DNA from: Deroplatys truncata
Lineage: Eukaryota; Arthropoda; Insecta; Mantodea; Mantidae
Assembly: GCA_030765065.1 (NCBI GenBank)
Contig: CM060978.1
Location: 53,286,421-53,350,420, forward strand
Direction: 5' to 3'
DNA length: 64,000 bases
The translations under genes and the position numbers were made by a program. This document shows positions 42,545-53,690 of this stretch, piece by piece. Each line of letters begins with the position of its first letter. Position 1 is the first letter of the stretch. The notes beneath the pieces were generated by a model. The model saw only the letters and a list, made by a program, of their open reading frames with translations, was not told the origin of the DNA and searched no databases.

Positions 42545-43640
42545 ACAAAAAATATGGTGTGTTCCACTCACTTGACTTTCTCTACTTGTGTACAAACTAT
42601 TTTTTTTACAAACGTTTATTGTCCTTCTACTTCATGTTAGAGAAAAACACTTGCAGAAACTATCTTATTGCTAATTTGTAGGTGCAAGGGGAATATGGTA
42701 GTATTTAAGCGATAGTCAAATATTTTAAGAGCTGGTTGCTATGTGGCGCATTCCAATCTCTTTGTATGTCCAGGTCATTAAAAAACGAATAACGAATTTC
42801 CATTTGAGAAAATGTATAAGTATTGGAAAATTTAAACAAATTACAAGGAATAATAAGGAAATAGTTTACTGGACAAAACAAATGTATATGGCATAAATTG
42901 AGTCTTAAGGAGATCTACATTTTATCTTATCTCTTACGGTTTACCAGATATACAAAAGTCATTCAGAATGAAGAATTCGGACATTCCTAGAAAATTCAAG
43001 ATATACATTTCAATCGCCAAGAAAATATCTTAAACATATGAATATTTTAATCAAAATCGTCAGAACCATTTTTGAGAAAATCAAAATCTTCGAAAGGTGT
43101 TCATGTAAAGGGTAGTCTAGGGTGGGGAGTTTTCTTTAAAATCTTCGTGTAGCATCCTGAGAAGATACTAAACTCAAATAATACCAAGTTTGGTACTTAT
43201 ACGTTCTCCGTGGTGTAGTGGTTACCATGTTAGCCGTCGCGGGTTCGAACCCGGCGGAGGGCGATGGATTTTTTTGGGCGTAAAAATCCTTAGCATGGCT
43301 TTCTTCGGAAGGGAAGTAAAGCCGGTGGTCCCGTGTAGTAGATTTATGGCACGTAAACGAACCTCAAGCCTGATAAAGAGGCCTCTGTGCAAAAATTACC
43401 GGTCTTTCAAGCCCAATATAGAATGGTACGCTAAGGGCCACAGCAGTTAAAAAGCTTCCACAAATAAAACTAAATTTAATTTAATTTTATAGACATACAC
43501 ACACCGTCGTTTTCAAAAATGCTTTGTTTCGATTCAGGGCATCTCAAAATATGTATTGCTGGTGAAATCTCGGTATCGAATTTTTAGGTGGAATGCAATA
43601 TTTCCCCTACTTACTATACGGAGTAGAGAAGGTAAAAATA
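42545..43640 (+). mobile_element. H-repeat copy with SINE-3 inserted
   Basis: 5' end ATATGGTGTGTTCCACTCAC with ACTTTCTCTACTT; 3' end CGGAGTAGAGAAGGTAAAAAT. A SINE-3 splits it at about 43203-43495; the H sequence resumes at agacatacacacaccgtcg (the CA-tract region). Confidence 0.78.
43203..43495 (+). mobile_element. SINE-3 (tRNA-derived), best copy
   Basis: The head TCCGTGGTGTAGTGGTTACC contains a good A box, and GCGGGTTCGAACCCGGCGG is a perfect B box. The body has GGGCGTAAAAATCCTTAGC and ACCGGTCTTTCAAGCCC, and the tail is an A/T-rich aaataaaactaaatttaattt. The second copy is at 26098-26355. The head resembles a tRNA with the anticodon arm partly lost. Confidence 0.82.
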
Positions 43641-43673
43641 GGTTTTAGTAAGAATATTTTGTTGAGGCAGTGT

Positions 43674-44435
43674 TTTTAACACTTAAATGATTTCAGTCAA
43701 ATTATATAATATGTCAATTCAATAACAGCCCGCCTTGAAGCAATATGTGTATGTAATAATTTGTAAAATGTATGTAACAGTCATTGTATATGTTTATATT
43801 ATTGTGTATCCATGTTTAATAATGCTATGTGAATGTATTACGTAATTTAATAATGTAGGAGTTGTGAGAATAATAGGTTAAACGTTGCTAACAATGAGGT
43901 AACCTTGAGGTAATAATGAGTTTGAGAGTTTAACAATACTACTAGTGATTCTTGGAGTAACAATAATGTGATTTTAGTGACAGTTTATAAAAATAGCCAA
44001 TCAACAACCAGAAAAAGCTTTAGTTAAATTAAGGTATTCTATTGGAGTAGGATTAGCCAATCAGAGGCTTGAAATACAGAAATTTACAAGTTTGGGCGGT
44101 TGAAACCAGTTCAGTTGCCTGCAGACAGTGATAGTAACCAGACGCAGAAAGTGTCCTCAAGAAATTCAATATGTATTCGTGTGAGACGAAAAATAAGTTT
44201 ACGTATTAAAAAGTGCAAGTATTAAGTAAAAAATGTTTGTGAGTCTACATTCTTGTCGTATAACGCCTTGCCAAGAATTCCGTGTCTCTAAAATAAATAC
44301 CGACGCAGCCGAGGCAAAAATAAATATAAAATATTTAGTACTTAAGAAACAGTTAATCACAAAGTTAATGTTTTTTTTAAACGTGGGGCTTATAAAAAAA
44401 CGTAAAAAATATACCTTCTCAAATTGGCATCTAAA
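43674..44435 (+). mobile_element. LTR-like repeat (L family), internally deleted
   Basis: Starts TGAGGCAGTGTTTTTAACAC, contains the CCAAT motif near 44000, then jumps from acgtggggct to cttctcaaattggcatctaaacgtgg, so the part with the GGCTCCCCAACAGTT end is missing while the leader-like segment is present. Confidence 0.65.
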
Positions 44436-44479
44436 CGTGGCGCAGACAATAAAATTATTCTTCCTTGTGTACCCATTAA

Positions 44480-44536
44480 TAAACAATATAGGAAAGAGAA
44501 AGCCAAAGTCATGTGAATGTATAACATCAGATTTTG
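44480..44536 (-). mobile_element. H-repeat 5'-end fragment
   Basis: gagaaagccaaagtcatgtg then aatgtataacatcagatttt, about 50 bases of the terminus only. Confidence 0.5.
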
Positions 44537-45169
44537 TTTTAAAAATACTTCACTAAGTCTCTCGTGATGGCATGCTAATTAGGAATGTATAATAAAAGTA
44601 TTTTTGGAGGTTTCTCTCTCTTGGCATGGATTAGATGTAAAACTACGCCTTTTGTAGGAATAAGAGATGTTAATGTGATATATACCAGATTTTTAAGAAA
44701 CAGTTTCGCTGTTTCAGGCTCACTGTACCGCATAAATTAAAGCTCTGAGCCCAGATCCGTTAAGTCTGAAAAAGTAAAGTACCACAGGTTTAGTTATTTA
44801 TATGAGGATAAACACAGGCATGTGTTGCGAGACGTGGGTGTGTGATAAAGCACCGGCGAGTGTAGATATGTTTGTTTGTTTTATTGGTATAAAACAGTCC
44901 GCATGTTTTATTGAGACGAATAAAATGCCAGAGTGAACGTGGGTGTATTCATATTGACTCCCGCGTCCTAGAGTTTATCTTTTTTCTGTGTGTGTTGCAG
45001 CATTCATGAAACGGATGTCAAGTGTTTTATTTCGAGTGCATGTAGTTCAGTAAATATCCGCGACAAAGCAGTCAAAGAGATCGTATCCAAAATGTTGTAC
45101 GTAAATAAATTGCACACTTAAAACATGAATCACGCAGGTGAGTTGGCCCCTTGTGCTTCTGACAGTGAC
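44537..45169. other. unassigned spacer
   Basis: No element recognised. Confidence 0.4.
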
Positions 45170-45553
45170 CCCCGGGGTGACGGATGACAAACGGGGTCCC
45201 TAATGTTTCCAGAACGTGTCCGAAACCGTGCGGTCCTACTCGCAAACTACCGAACTCCTGGATGTCCCTCCGGGTCGGAGCCCACTCGGAAGAGAGACCT
45301 GAGAAGTCCCTGCAGCGACTCCAGGGAAGAAACTTCTACAGAACGCAGAGCCATCGCCAACCGCAACCCCAAAACAGATGAAGATGATGGGTAAAGGAAA
45401 TGAGAGAGGGAGAGTCGTGGTACAAGAAGAACTACCCTAGCATTCGCCTGTCGAAGCGGGGAAACCACGAAAACCCATAGACCAGAATGAACGGTCGCTG
45501 GAATCGAACCTTGGTCCTCCCGAATGCGGGCCACCTAAACCATCCCGTTCGGC
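45170..45553 (-). mobile_element. SINE-2, long copy
   Basis: On the minus strand the head is CCGAACGGGATGGTTTAGG and then CAAGGTTCGATTCCAGCG (B box). The body extends about 380 bases to a GACAAACGGGGTCCC region; the 3' part differs from the 39.6 kb copy. Short open frames over it are not genes. Confidence 0.65.
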
Positions 45554-45555
45554 AT

Positions 45556-45780
45556 TTCCTATAGTAAATAGAGGAGGTATTGCATTTACATTAAAAAAAA
45601 TCGATATTGAGCTTTCACTAGAAATATATGCTTTGAGGTACCCTGAATTAAAGTTTTAATATGTACAGTGTGGGTGTGTGTGTGAAAAGCATAACTCAAA
45701 AACGATATCTTGCTATTGTTGAGTGCCTTCCAAGAAACGACAAGACGATTTTCAAGAAAATTCCCCCATCCCAAACTACT
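45556..45780 (-). mobile_element. diverged H-repeat 3' part
   Basis: tagtaaatagaggaggtattgc, gatattgagctttcactag, then a short gtgtgggtgtgtgtg tract and tcaagaaaattcccccatcccaaac, the inverted 3' third of the family. Confidence 0.55.
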
Positions 45781-45971
45781 GTAACAAAGGAGAACATCAA
45801 TTACTGCAAAATACGCCAAAACACTTACACTCAGCGTTGCACAAACATTACACTTTGAGTCACTGTTGACAAATAATCGGAACACGACACGCAGCTGAAC
45901 TGTACTGGGCTATCCACCGTTCACTTCGTACCTTCTTAACTCTGAACTTACTCACTGGGCAGAGCTGCCGC
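45781..45971 (-). promoter_or_regulatory. possible leader downstream of heat-shock-like promoter B
   Basis: On the minus strand the TATA box at 45972-45978 is followed by about 190 bases of leader-like sequence (AGTGAGTAAGTTCAGAG, then CGAAGTGAACGG). No start codon context or coding frame is recognisable downstream; a diverged H-repeat follows. Inferred only. Confidence 0.35.
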
Positions 45972-46009
45972 TTATATAGACCCCGCATACAAACCGGAAC
46001 ATTCTAGAA
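45972..46009 (-). promoter_or_regulatory. heat-shock element and TATA box (promoter B)
   Basis: GAACATTCTAGAA at 45997-46009 gives three inverted GAA/TTC units at exact 5-base spacing, followed at 19 bases by TATATAAG on the minus strand (45971-45978). HSE plus TATA at this spacing is the layout of a heat-shock promoter. Upstream DNA to about 46205 is G+C-rich relative to the window. Confidence 0.62.
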
Positions 46010-46210
46010 GAGGAACCTACCTGAAACGACCCAAATGGATCCTCTGGAGCGGGTAAGCAGCACATATGGCTATTGTTCCGCACGGCCATTGTTCTGGAGA
46101 GGGACCGGCAAATAGCCTCACCTGGGACCATGTAGATGAGCCGGGAGGTGCTCGCACCGCCTGTCCGTAGATAACATAGAGCGCGCGGCCACGCTACGTT
46201 CATGGAAACA
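46010..46210. other. G+C-rich segment upstream of promoter B
   Basis: It is much richer in G+C than its flanks and ends abruptly near 46205 at ttcatggaaacac. It could be the upstream part of the same promoter or of a mobile element carrying it. Confidence 0.4.
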
Positions 46211-46454
46211 CTTTCGTTACAGTATATTGTCTCAAGAATGGCTCAAACGTCTTTGATTGAGAGAGATTCAAAGCTCTGTCCCTCTAATGTTAAAGCTGCT
46301 AAATCCAGGTTCCATTATCTCAAAACTTGCTTAAGATAGACTGAAATTTTACAGAAAGTAAATGCATGCCTTTTAAGTTCACTGATATACCTTTATCCAA
46401 TTAGGAAAATAGGATTATTTACCTTAGTTATACCGTCACTTGATTAAATTTTAT

Positions 46455-46900
46455 CAATTTCTTGTACTAATGTGTTACATTTACACGACTTCCCTACCGT
46501 CTATCATTTATTAATTGTATAAAAACTACTTTTACGAAAGCTTATTTTTCTATCTACTACATTTTAATCCAAATAATCCTTTACGGAAATAGCTACATTA
46601 CACATTTCGTTATGGATACATAGGGAATAGCAACAGTCAAATGTTTTCAGAACCCGACGCTGTACGCTGCCTTAAAATTCCATACTGTTTCCATGACATA
46701 CCGAGAAACAACTGAATGCCGACAGGACTTTAAAAGGATGCATAAGTATTTAACAATTCGAACAATCAATAACGGATATCTAAGAAATGACTGATGCCAC
46801 AAAAACCTTATTTGAAATAAATTGTGTTTTTTAAGGCGATCTACATTTTGTTTGTGCAGTGCGTTTTCGTGTATCGCTTAACGTTTACCGGTAATACCTC
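46455..46900 (+). mobile_element. diverged H-repeat 5' half
   Basis: ctaatgtgttacatttacacg, acttccctaccg, then gaacccgacgctgtacgctgc and aattgtgttttttaaggcgatc. It stops near taccggtaatacc, before the 3' half. Confidence 0.58.
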
Positions 46901-47304
46901 GCGGGGCGTCGGCACAATATCTTCATATCGGTGTCAAATTCCTTCCCCACACATACCTCACCGAGCTGCAGTCCATTACGTTTTAATTTGATCGCATTGT
47001 ATTTTACCTTTAGCTAATAAACATTCCAAGCGCTTCGGAAACATTCGGCTGCTTTGCCTCGGAAACACTCGGCTGTGGAAAAATTACGAACTTTAAATTA
47101 GATTTTAACAGCTTAAATGCAAATAACTTAGTTTTTTTGTAATATTTTCGACAACCTAGAACGCAAATACGTTTCAGTATAACGCCGTAACTATGAATCT
47201 CAGTAATCAATGTTTGAAATACGAGGATTAAGCGTTTTAAACATAAGATAATACAAGTTTATCTAAAACTCTTCCATACCCATTAAAATATATTAGTTTT
47301 CTTT
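46901..47304. other. unassigned spacer
   Basis: No element recognised. A short direct repeat (ggaaacattcggctg / ggaaacactcggctg) lies near 47037-47072. Confidence 0.4.
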
Positions 47305-47705
47305 ACTAGTTTTTACTTTTTCTAATGCTTACTTATATCAATTTAGGTATTTAGGTTCACTCTTTCCAAAGATGCAACATGAAGGCTTTCAAGAAAATCC
47401 TCCCACTTCAACTTCCCCTTACGTGGACATTTTTAGAAATTTTATAACGCGGGGGTTACTGAACGGAAAACCCCGCAGTGTGGCAGACTGTGTGCGGAGC
47501 ACGTATTCCTCGCGATACGCGGCCCTGGCATAAAACGTACGCACTGTATAACAAAATGTGTATTGTAGCTATATCTGCAATGGTTTCTCTCGATTAAAAT
47601 GAAATAAATAGGAAAATAAACTTGCGTAAGAGTAATTTATACACTTACTAGTAAGCGATAGAGGATAGAGAAGATTATATGAATGTATCACATCAGATTT
47701 ATTAT
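47305..47705 (-). mobile_element. diverged H-repeat, broken in two
   Basis: 47305-47450 holds the 3' third (tttttactttttctaatgc, gatgcaacatgaaggctttc). 47560-47705 holds the 5' end (gaggatagagaagattatatg, aatgtatcacatcagattt). About 110 bases of unrelated sequence lie between. Confidence 0.5.
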
Positions 47706-47837
47706 TCTTGGGGGCATGCAAAACCGTCACATAGCGACCCGTTATTAGAAGATTTCACTATGGCTTAAACCTACTCTATCCCCCTTGTACCTACAAGACA
47801 ATTTCTGCAAAGTTTATCGGAATTAGCATTAGTAGGG

Positions 47838-48650
47838 AGAAAAATCTGATGTGTTACACTCACATGACTTTCTCTACTCTTGTACAAACTATTTTTACAA
47901 GGTCTTATTCTCCATCTATTTCATATTAATCGAGATAAACATTTGCAGAAACGATCTTTTGACATGCAAAGAGAATTACATTTTACACATAGCAACCAGT
48001 TCTAAAAATATTTGACTATCACTTAAGGAGTACTATGTTCCGTTTGTTTTGTATCTGCAAGGGCTATATAAGCATAGACATATCTCTTAATAGCTGGTTG
48101 CTAGGTTCAGCACCATTCTCTTTGCCACAGATTAATACTCTTTGCATATCCAAGACAAAAAAATGAATAACGAATTCCCATTTGAGAAAATAAGTATTGA
48201 AAAATTTAAGGGAATAACAAGCAATATCTCGAAAATGGTTCACTCAACAAAAAAAAAAGTATATGACATAAATTGTGTATTTTAACGTGATATACATTTT
48301 TTGTGCAGTAAAACTTTGTCTATCTCTTATGGTTTACCAGTTATGCAAATGTCGTTCACAATGAAGAATACTTTTGGAGACATTCCCAGAAAATTCAAGA
48401 TATATATTTTATTTGTCATAAAAATATCGTAAACATATGATATGTTAATCAAAATCTCTAGAGCCACTTTTTAGAGCCACGTTTCTGAGTTATGCTGTTC
48501 ACAGACACACACACGGACATGTTTCCAAAAATGCTTTTTTTGGATTCAGGGGGTCTTAAAACATATATTTCCGGTGAAGTCTCGGTATCGAATTTTTGGG
48601 TGGAATACAATACTTCCCCTACTTACTATACGTAGTAGAGAAAGTAAACA
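47838..48650 (+). mobile_element. H-repeat copy, full ends, short 3' third
   Basis: Standard termini; the segment between gagccactttttagagcc and acgtttctgagttatgctg is shortened by deletion, so the copy is about 810 bases. Confidence 0.82.
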
Positions 48651-49127
48651 TAAGGTTTTGTATGAGTAATTTTTGTAGAATGGGTGGAAAAACTCAAGTG
48701 AATGAAGTTGAGAACGGTAGTTATGGAAATTCTGAAACTTCTGTTTGTGATAAAACCCATATTTGGAAGAGAAATACCTGGTAGTGTTATATTGACAAAT
48801 CCAGCGGGCAGCAACATTTTCGTAGAAAGGGAATTTCTCCATTTTGAGATAAAGATAAACAGAGCTTTGCGCATTATCGCGCCGCTGTAGCCGTAGGAGA
48901 AATAAAAACGTATACGTGACCAGCGTTATCTGTGTAGCTCACAAAGGAACATGAGTAATTCTTTGAGTTCGTGAGCTGAATCCCCAGGACTACGTGCCAA
49001 TGATTATTTTCAGATGTCATTCATTTGTTTTATAAATTACCCGCCTCAAGTCAGGGTTCAGAGATGACGGTCGGGTTTTGTTGTATCTCACATAGTCTCC
49101 TTTGTAGAACGCAGCCTTTTCTTCGGT
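48651..49127. other. unassigned spacer
   Basis: No element recognised. Confidence 0.4.
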
Positions 49128-50015
49128 TGAGGCAGTATTTTTAACACTTAAATAATTTCTGTCTAATTATATAATATATAAATTCAATAACAGCCCGCCT
49201 TGAAGCAATGTGTATGTTATAATTTGTAAAATGTATGTAACAGTCATTGCATCTGCTTATATTATTGTATCCATATCCATATGTAATAATGTTACGTAAA
49301 TTAATAATGAAGGAGCTGTGAGAATAATAAGTTAAACGTTGCTAACAATGAGGCAACCTTGAGTCAATAATGAGTAAGAAAGTTTAACAGTACTACTTAT
49401 GATTCTTGGAGTAACAATAATGTAAATTTTGAGACAGTTTAAAAATAGCCAATAAACAACCAGAAAAAGCTTTAGTTAAATGAAGGTATTCTATTGGAGT
49501 AGAATTATCCAATCAGAAACTGAGATATAGCAAAATTTACAAATCCAGAAGTCAGTTGCCTGCAGAAAGCGTTACTAACCAGACGCAAAAAGTGTCCTCA
49601 AGAAATATAGTATGTATTCGTGTGAGACGAAAAATAAGTTTACGTGTTAAAAAGTGTAATTAATTCATAAAAAGAATCTCACAGCTATCTATATCAGTGA
49701 AGGGTATTTAAATCGTATCAAGTATTAATAAAAGGAGTGAAGTAAAATTATAATCTGTGTAAGCCTATATTTTTGTCGCATCACGCCCTCCCAAGATATC
49801 CATGTCTTTAAAATAATACTGACGCAGCTGAGGCAAACATAAATATAATGCTTAAAGAAACAGTCAAATTACAAAGTTAATATTTTTTTAAACTTGGGGC
49901 AAAGGCCACCTGAAAGTACATTTGGGACGAAGACTACCGGAAACTGTTTACTATACGTGCGGTTGCAACTACTACAAGTTCGGATCCACAACAGTTGAAA
50001 TACGATTTAACTTCT
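49128..50015 (+). mobile_element. LTR-like repeat (L family), solo
   Basis: Starts TGAGGCAGTATTTTTAACAC; has AATAGCCAATAAACAACC (CCAAT), ATTAATAAAAGGAGTGAAG (polyadenylation-type), and ends at ACAGTTGAAATACGATTTAAC. This is the least rearranged plus-strand copy and gives the family order. The leader-like extension is absent. Confidence 0.72.
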
Positions 50016-50034
50016 AAAATACTCCTTCTTCATG

Positions 50035-50500
50035 GTAGAGGAAGCATTGCATTTGAAGTATGAGGGTCGCATTTGGGAAGTACCGGTTTCGGTTCCCTTC
50101 GGGCAGACCATGGATTTTTCGTGGATTCCCTGATCGATAGGAATGTTGGGATAGTTTCTCTTATTCCACGAATTTCCTGCCCATCACTTCCTGAGCCCGT
50201 CATTAACTTTCATCTACTTTAGAGTTGAAGGACCAGGCGACGGCGTTCGGCATGGTCTACCAGTGAGGTGGTTCGTGCACTTTAGAAAGATCTCTCCCTA
50301 GCGTTTGGTTTGTTGGCTGGGCCCCCTTTCTAGGCACGTGTCCTGGTCTACAGGAACCCCGAGGGGGTATGGGCTTAAGGCGTGTCTAGCCAGGATGTGC
50401 TCCACCTGGAATCCCTAGGGAGCTGGACCTTGTTAACACCCATCGCCTCTCCCTCATCCCTCCCTCCCAACGGTCATGTTAGAAGCAAAAAGGGCTACGT
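50035..50500 (+). repeat. SINE-2-like repeat, degraded head
   Basis: ATGAGGGTCGCATTTGGGAAG and CCGGTTTCGGTTCCCTTCGG resemble the second half of the SINE-2 head (degraded B box). The G+C-rich body up to about 50480 contains CCACCTGGAATCCC and similar stretches. Boundaries uncertain. Confidence 0.45.
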
Positions 50501-50516
50501 GGCTACTGCAATAATG

Positions 50517-50730
50517 CCCTCCAGTTTCTATGTACTATATCTCCTATAACTCTTTTCGAGATATGTTTTGTTATTGTTTTGAATTTACTTATACTTTACT
50601 CAAGTGAAAAATCGTTATCTTTTTTTTTTATCCTAGACAAGCAAATAGAACGGAATTTCAAAGCCATCACATAGAGACCAGCTCTTAAAAGATTTGAGTA
50701 GATATCAGTTAAATCTTCTGTATTCTCTTA
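50517..50730 (-). mobile_element. diverged H-repeat middle fragment
   Basis: tcgagatatgttttgttattg, cttatactttactcaagtg, ccagctcttaaaagatttgag: the inverted middle of the family. Confidence 0.5.
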
Positions 50731-51239
50731 ATCCTCTTGTACGTATAACTCCGCCCGCCTTAGAAGGGTACCTGATGTAAACATAAACAGCTCGCGAAAT
50801 ACTGGTCTGCACATCTCGTATTAATACATCATAGGCGGAGCATACGCACTATCTGAAGACACATGGTTCTGACCTGAACCAGCTGACAGGCATTGTTTAT
50901 TTCTGAACGATCGCATTATCCTCTTTTCATTAACACTGCTACTTCGTTTACAACAGACGATTATTTTACATTTGTTGTGCTGCAACCTGTGGGTAAAATA
51001 CACTTTGAAATAATTTAATGTTGGTGCATTGGAATGTTGAAGGAGAACATACCTTAATTAAGATGTTTCCTGCAGACCGACTAAGAGTTATAAACTATTT
51101 AAAATATGAAATAGTAATGTAAACACTATTGAATGATAGAACGGAATGATGATATAATTTGAAATGTATTAATCAGAATATGATAGTGGCCCAATCCTGA
51201 CCATTTCTTCCTGCTCCTCCTTAGCAAATTTCATGCCAA
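50731..51239. other. unassigned spacer
   Basis: No element recognised. Confidence 0.4.
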
Positions 51240-51620
51240 ACGGTTATGTTTACCAGTTATACAAAATTTACAAACGTTTTCCCAGATGAAATTGACTTTA
51301 CGGGCTCTTACCAGAAAATTCAAGATATAAAGTTATTTGCTATGTGAATATCTTTAATATATGATATTTTAATCAAAATCGTTAGAGCCATTTTTTAGGA
51401 AATAAAAAATTTCGAAAAATAATCCATGTAAAGGGTAGTTTGAGGTTCTTCGTGTCGCACCTTTGGAAGGTACTGAACCTAAATACGAAGTTTTATTTAA
51501 CCGACGTTTTGAATTAAGGGACCTCAAAACATGTATTTCCGGTGAAATCCTGATATCGAATTTTTGGGTGGAATGCAATAATTCATCTAGTTACTATATG
51601 TATTAGAGAAAATAAAAATA
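51240..51620 (+). mobile_element. diverged H-repeat 3' part
   Basis: gtttaccagttatacaaaatttac to a degraded terminus gtattagagaaaataaaaat. The CA tract is deleted. Confidence 0.58.
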
Positions 51621-51922
51621 TGTTTAAAATATAAATGTTGTGCCTACAATGATAAAATATATATAAAATTAAAGAAACAGTTCTAATTAAATTAATAAGG
51701 TTCCACAAAAAACAGCAACAACCTTTTGCCTTTTAGTCTACCCTTTATTTGGCTTTTTTCTGGAGATGAATTCTCTTTGGAGTCAATGTAGTTACCTAAT
51801 TAGAGAATGTTTTACTAGAAACACAATCCATTGATTCGTAACCTCTTCAGCCAGTAAACGAGAGGGATTTTTAAGCCTTTGGTTAGAAATTCTATCTGAA
51901 GTATGAGGAAGTAGTTTGTTAT
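51621..51922. other. unassigned spacer
   Basis: No element recognised. Confidence 0.35.
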
Positions 51923-52857
51923 AGGAGTTGTATTATATTTCATCTGTTGGGGAACCGAATACTTGAAGTTTGTTTGCAACCGCACGTATGGTACCCGGTT
52001 TCCGGTAGCCTTCGCCCCAAATGTACTTTCAGGTGGTCTTTGCCCCAAGTTTAAAAATATATTAACTTCGTAATTAAACTGTTTCTTTAAATATTTAATA
52101 TTTATGTTTGCCTCGGCTGCGTCAGTAATACTGTTTTAGAGACATGGATGTGGTACGACTAAGAATGTAGGCTTACACAGATTTTAATTTTTACTTCACT
52201 CCTTTTATTAATACTTGATACGATTTAAATAACACTTCACTGATATAGAGAGCTGTGATATTCGTTTTATTAATTAATTACACCTTTTAACAAGTAAACT
52301 ATTTTTCGTTTCACACGAATACGTATTAAATCTCTCCAGGACGCACAAGCAACGCATCCAGTTATGAGCACTGTCTGCAGGCAACACGTCTGGTTATGAG
52401 CACTGTTTGGAGGCAACTTGATTTCAACCGTCTAAGCTTGTAAATTTCTGTATTTCATGTCTCTGATTGGCTAATCTTAGTCCAATAGAATACCTTCATT
52501 TAACTAAAGCTTTCTCTGTTTGTTGATTGGCTATTTTTAAACTGTCTCAAAATTTAAATTATTGCTGCTCTAATAATGAACAGTAGCATTGAAACCTCCT
52601 TACTCATTATTGCCTCAAGGTTACCTCATTGTTACCTCTTTGTTAGCAACTTTTGACCTATTTCTCACAGCTCCTACGTTATTAAATTACGTAATGCTTT
52701 CACATAACATTATTGGGCATGTTTCCAATAATATAAGCATATGCAATGACAGTTATATACATTTTACAAATTATTACATACACATATTGCTTCAAGGCGG
52801 GAGGTTATTGAATTTACATATTATATAAATCATTTAAGTGTTAAAAATACTGCCTCA
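51923..52857 (-). mobile_element. LTR-like repeat (L family), solo
   Basis: From AGTTGTATTATATTTCATCT to AAAAATACTGCCTCA at 52857. On the minus strand the landmarks are in the standard order. There is a local tandem repeat near 52330-52410 (gttatgagcactgtctgcag / gttatgagcactgtttggag). Confidence 0.72.
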
Positions 52858-53591
52858 AGTACAAATATGGATTTCTCTTTGAAGCAATCCTTAGGAGTTT
52901 GCAATGGATCTCTTGTGCGTATTCACTTATTGACATCGACCTTTCGAGCTGTTGACCTTCGTTCTCAGACGCATCTACAAGGCCAAGAACCTGAGAATCG
53001 AGCGGGTTGTTTTGACGTGGCAGAATACAATTTCTGTTGCAGTGTATAGGTTTCTTACTTGCGAGCGAAACACATAGGGAGTTCAAAGAACTTGTATAAT
53101 AACGTATCTCTAGGTATATTTATATAACTTTGAGATTTGTGGCGGAAATGGCAGGTAGGGGATGGTATCCATTTGAAGAGAACTTCCTGTGACAGATAAT
53201 AAACAAAGGAACAAAACATCCAACGCCACGAAAACAGTCAATATTATATTTTCGCTTCTTTATCTCTTTTTCCTCTAACGACGTTTTAACAGAAATATCT
53301 CTCCCTTAAAGTTTCAGCTTGACATACACTCGATGCCAGGTTTTAGATAGGTGAAATTCCTAATTGCGTAGGCACGTTAACACACGGAATCGTGATTGGT
53401 TGTGGTTCAAATCCCGCCAGGGCAGTCCTCTAACAGACTTTTTCCAGATATTCCTCAGTCCTTACAATTGACAAATGCTGGAACGTTTCCCAAATTTTCT
53501 TTCCCAGTTATCATTTCATTGCATGTACATTTCATCAGTCTGCACCGCCTGTGGTGCCGTATGCGGTAAGAACGGGCGTTAACACTGCTAA
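52858..53591. other. unassigned spacer
   Basis: No gene recognised. A B-box-like TTGTGGTTCAAATCCCGCC lies near 53400-53418, probably a SINE-1 trace. Confidence 0.4.
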
Positions 53592-53690
53592 ACAAAATCT
53601 CATGTGATACATTCACATAACTTTCCCTACCCTCCATCTTTATTAGTGGATATAGAAATTATTCTTACTAAAACTTATAAACATATAGTA
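53592..53690 (+). mobile_element. diverged H-repeat 5'-end fragment
   Basis: aaaatctcatgtgatacattc and actttccctaccctcc, the first 100 bases of the old subfamily. It abuts the non-LTR remnant. Confidence 0.5.

Noticed and set aside
43203-43260. Possible true tRNA gene
   Set aside because: A and B boxes are good but the cloverleaf arms do not close, the anticodon arm is incomplete, and the sequence continues into a repeated SINE body.
45184-45534. Overlapping open frames of about 65-95 codons on both strands
   Set aside because: They coincide with SINE-2 sequence, including the tRNA-like head; no protein motif.
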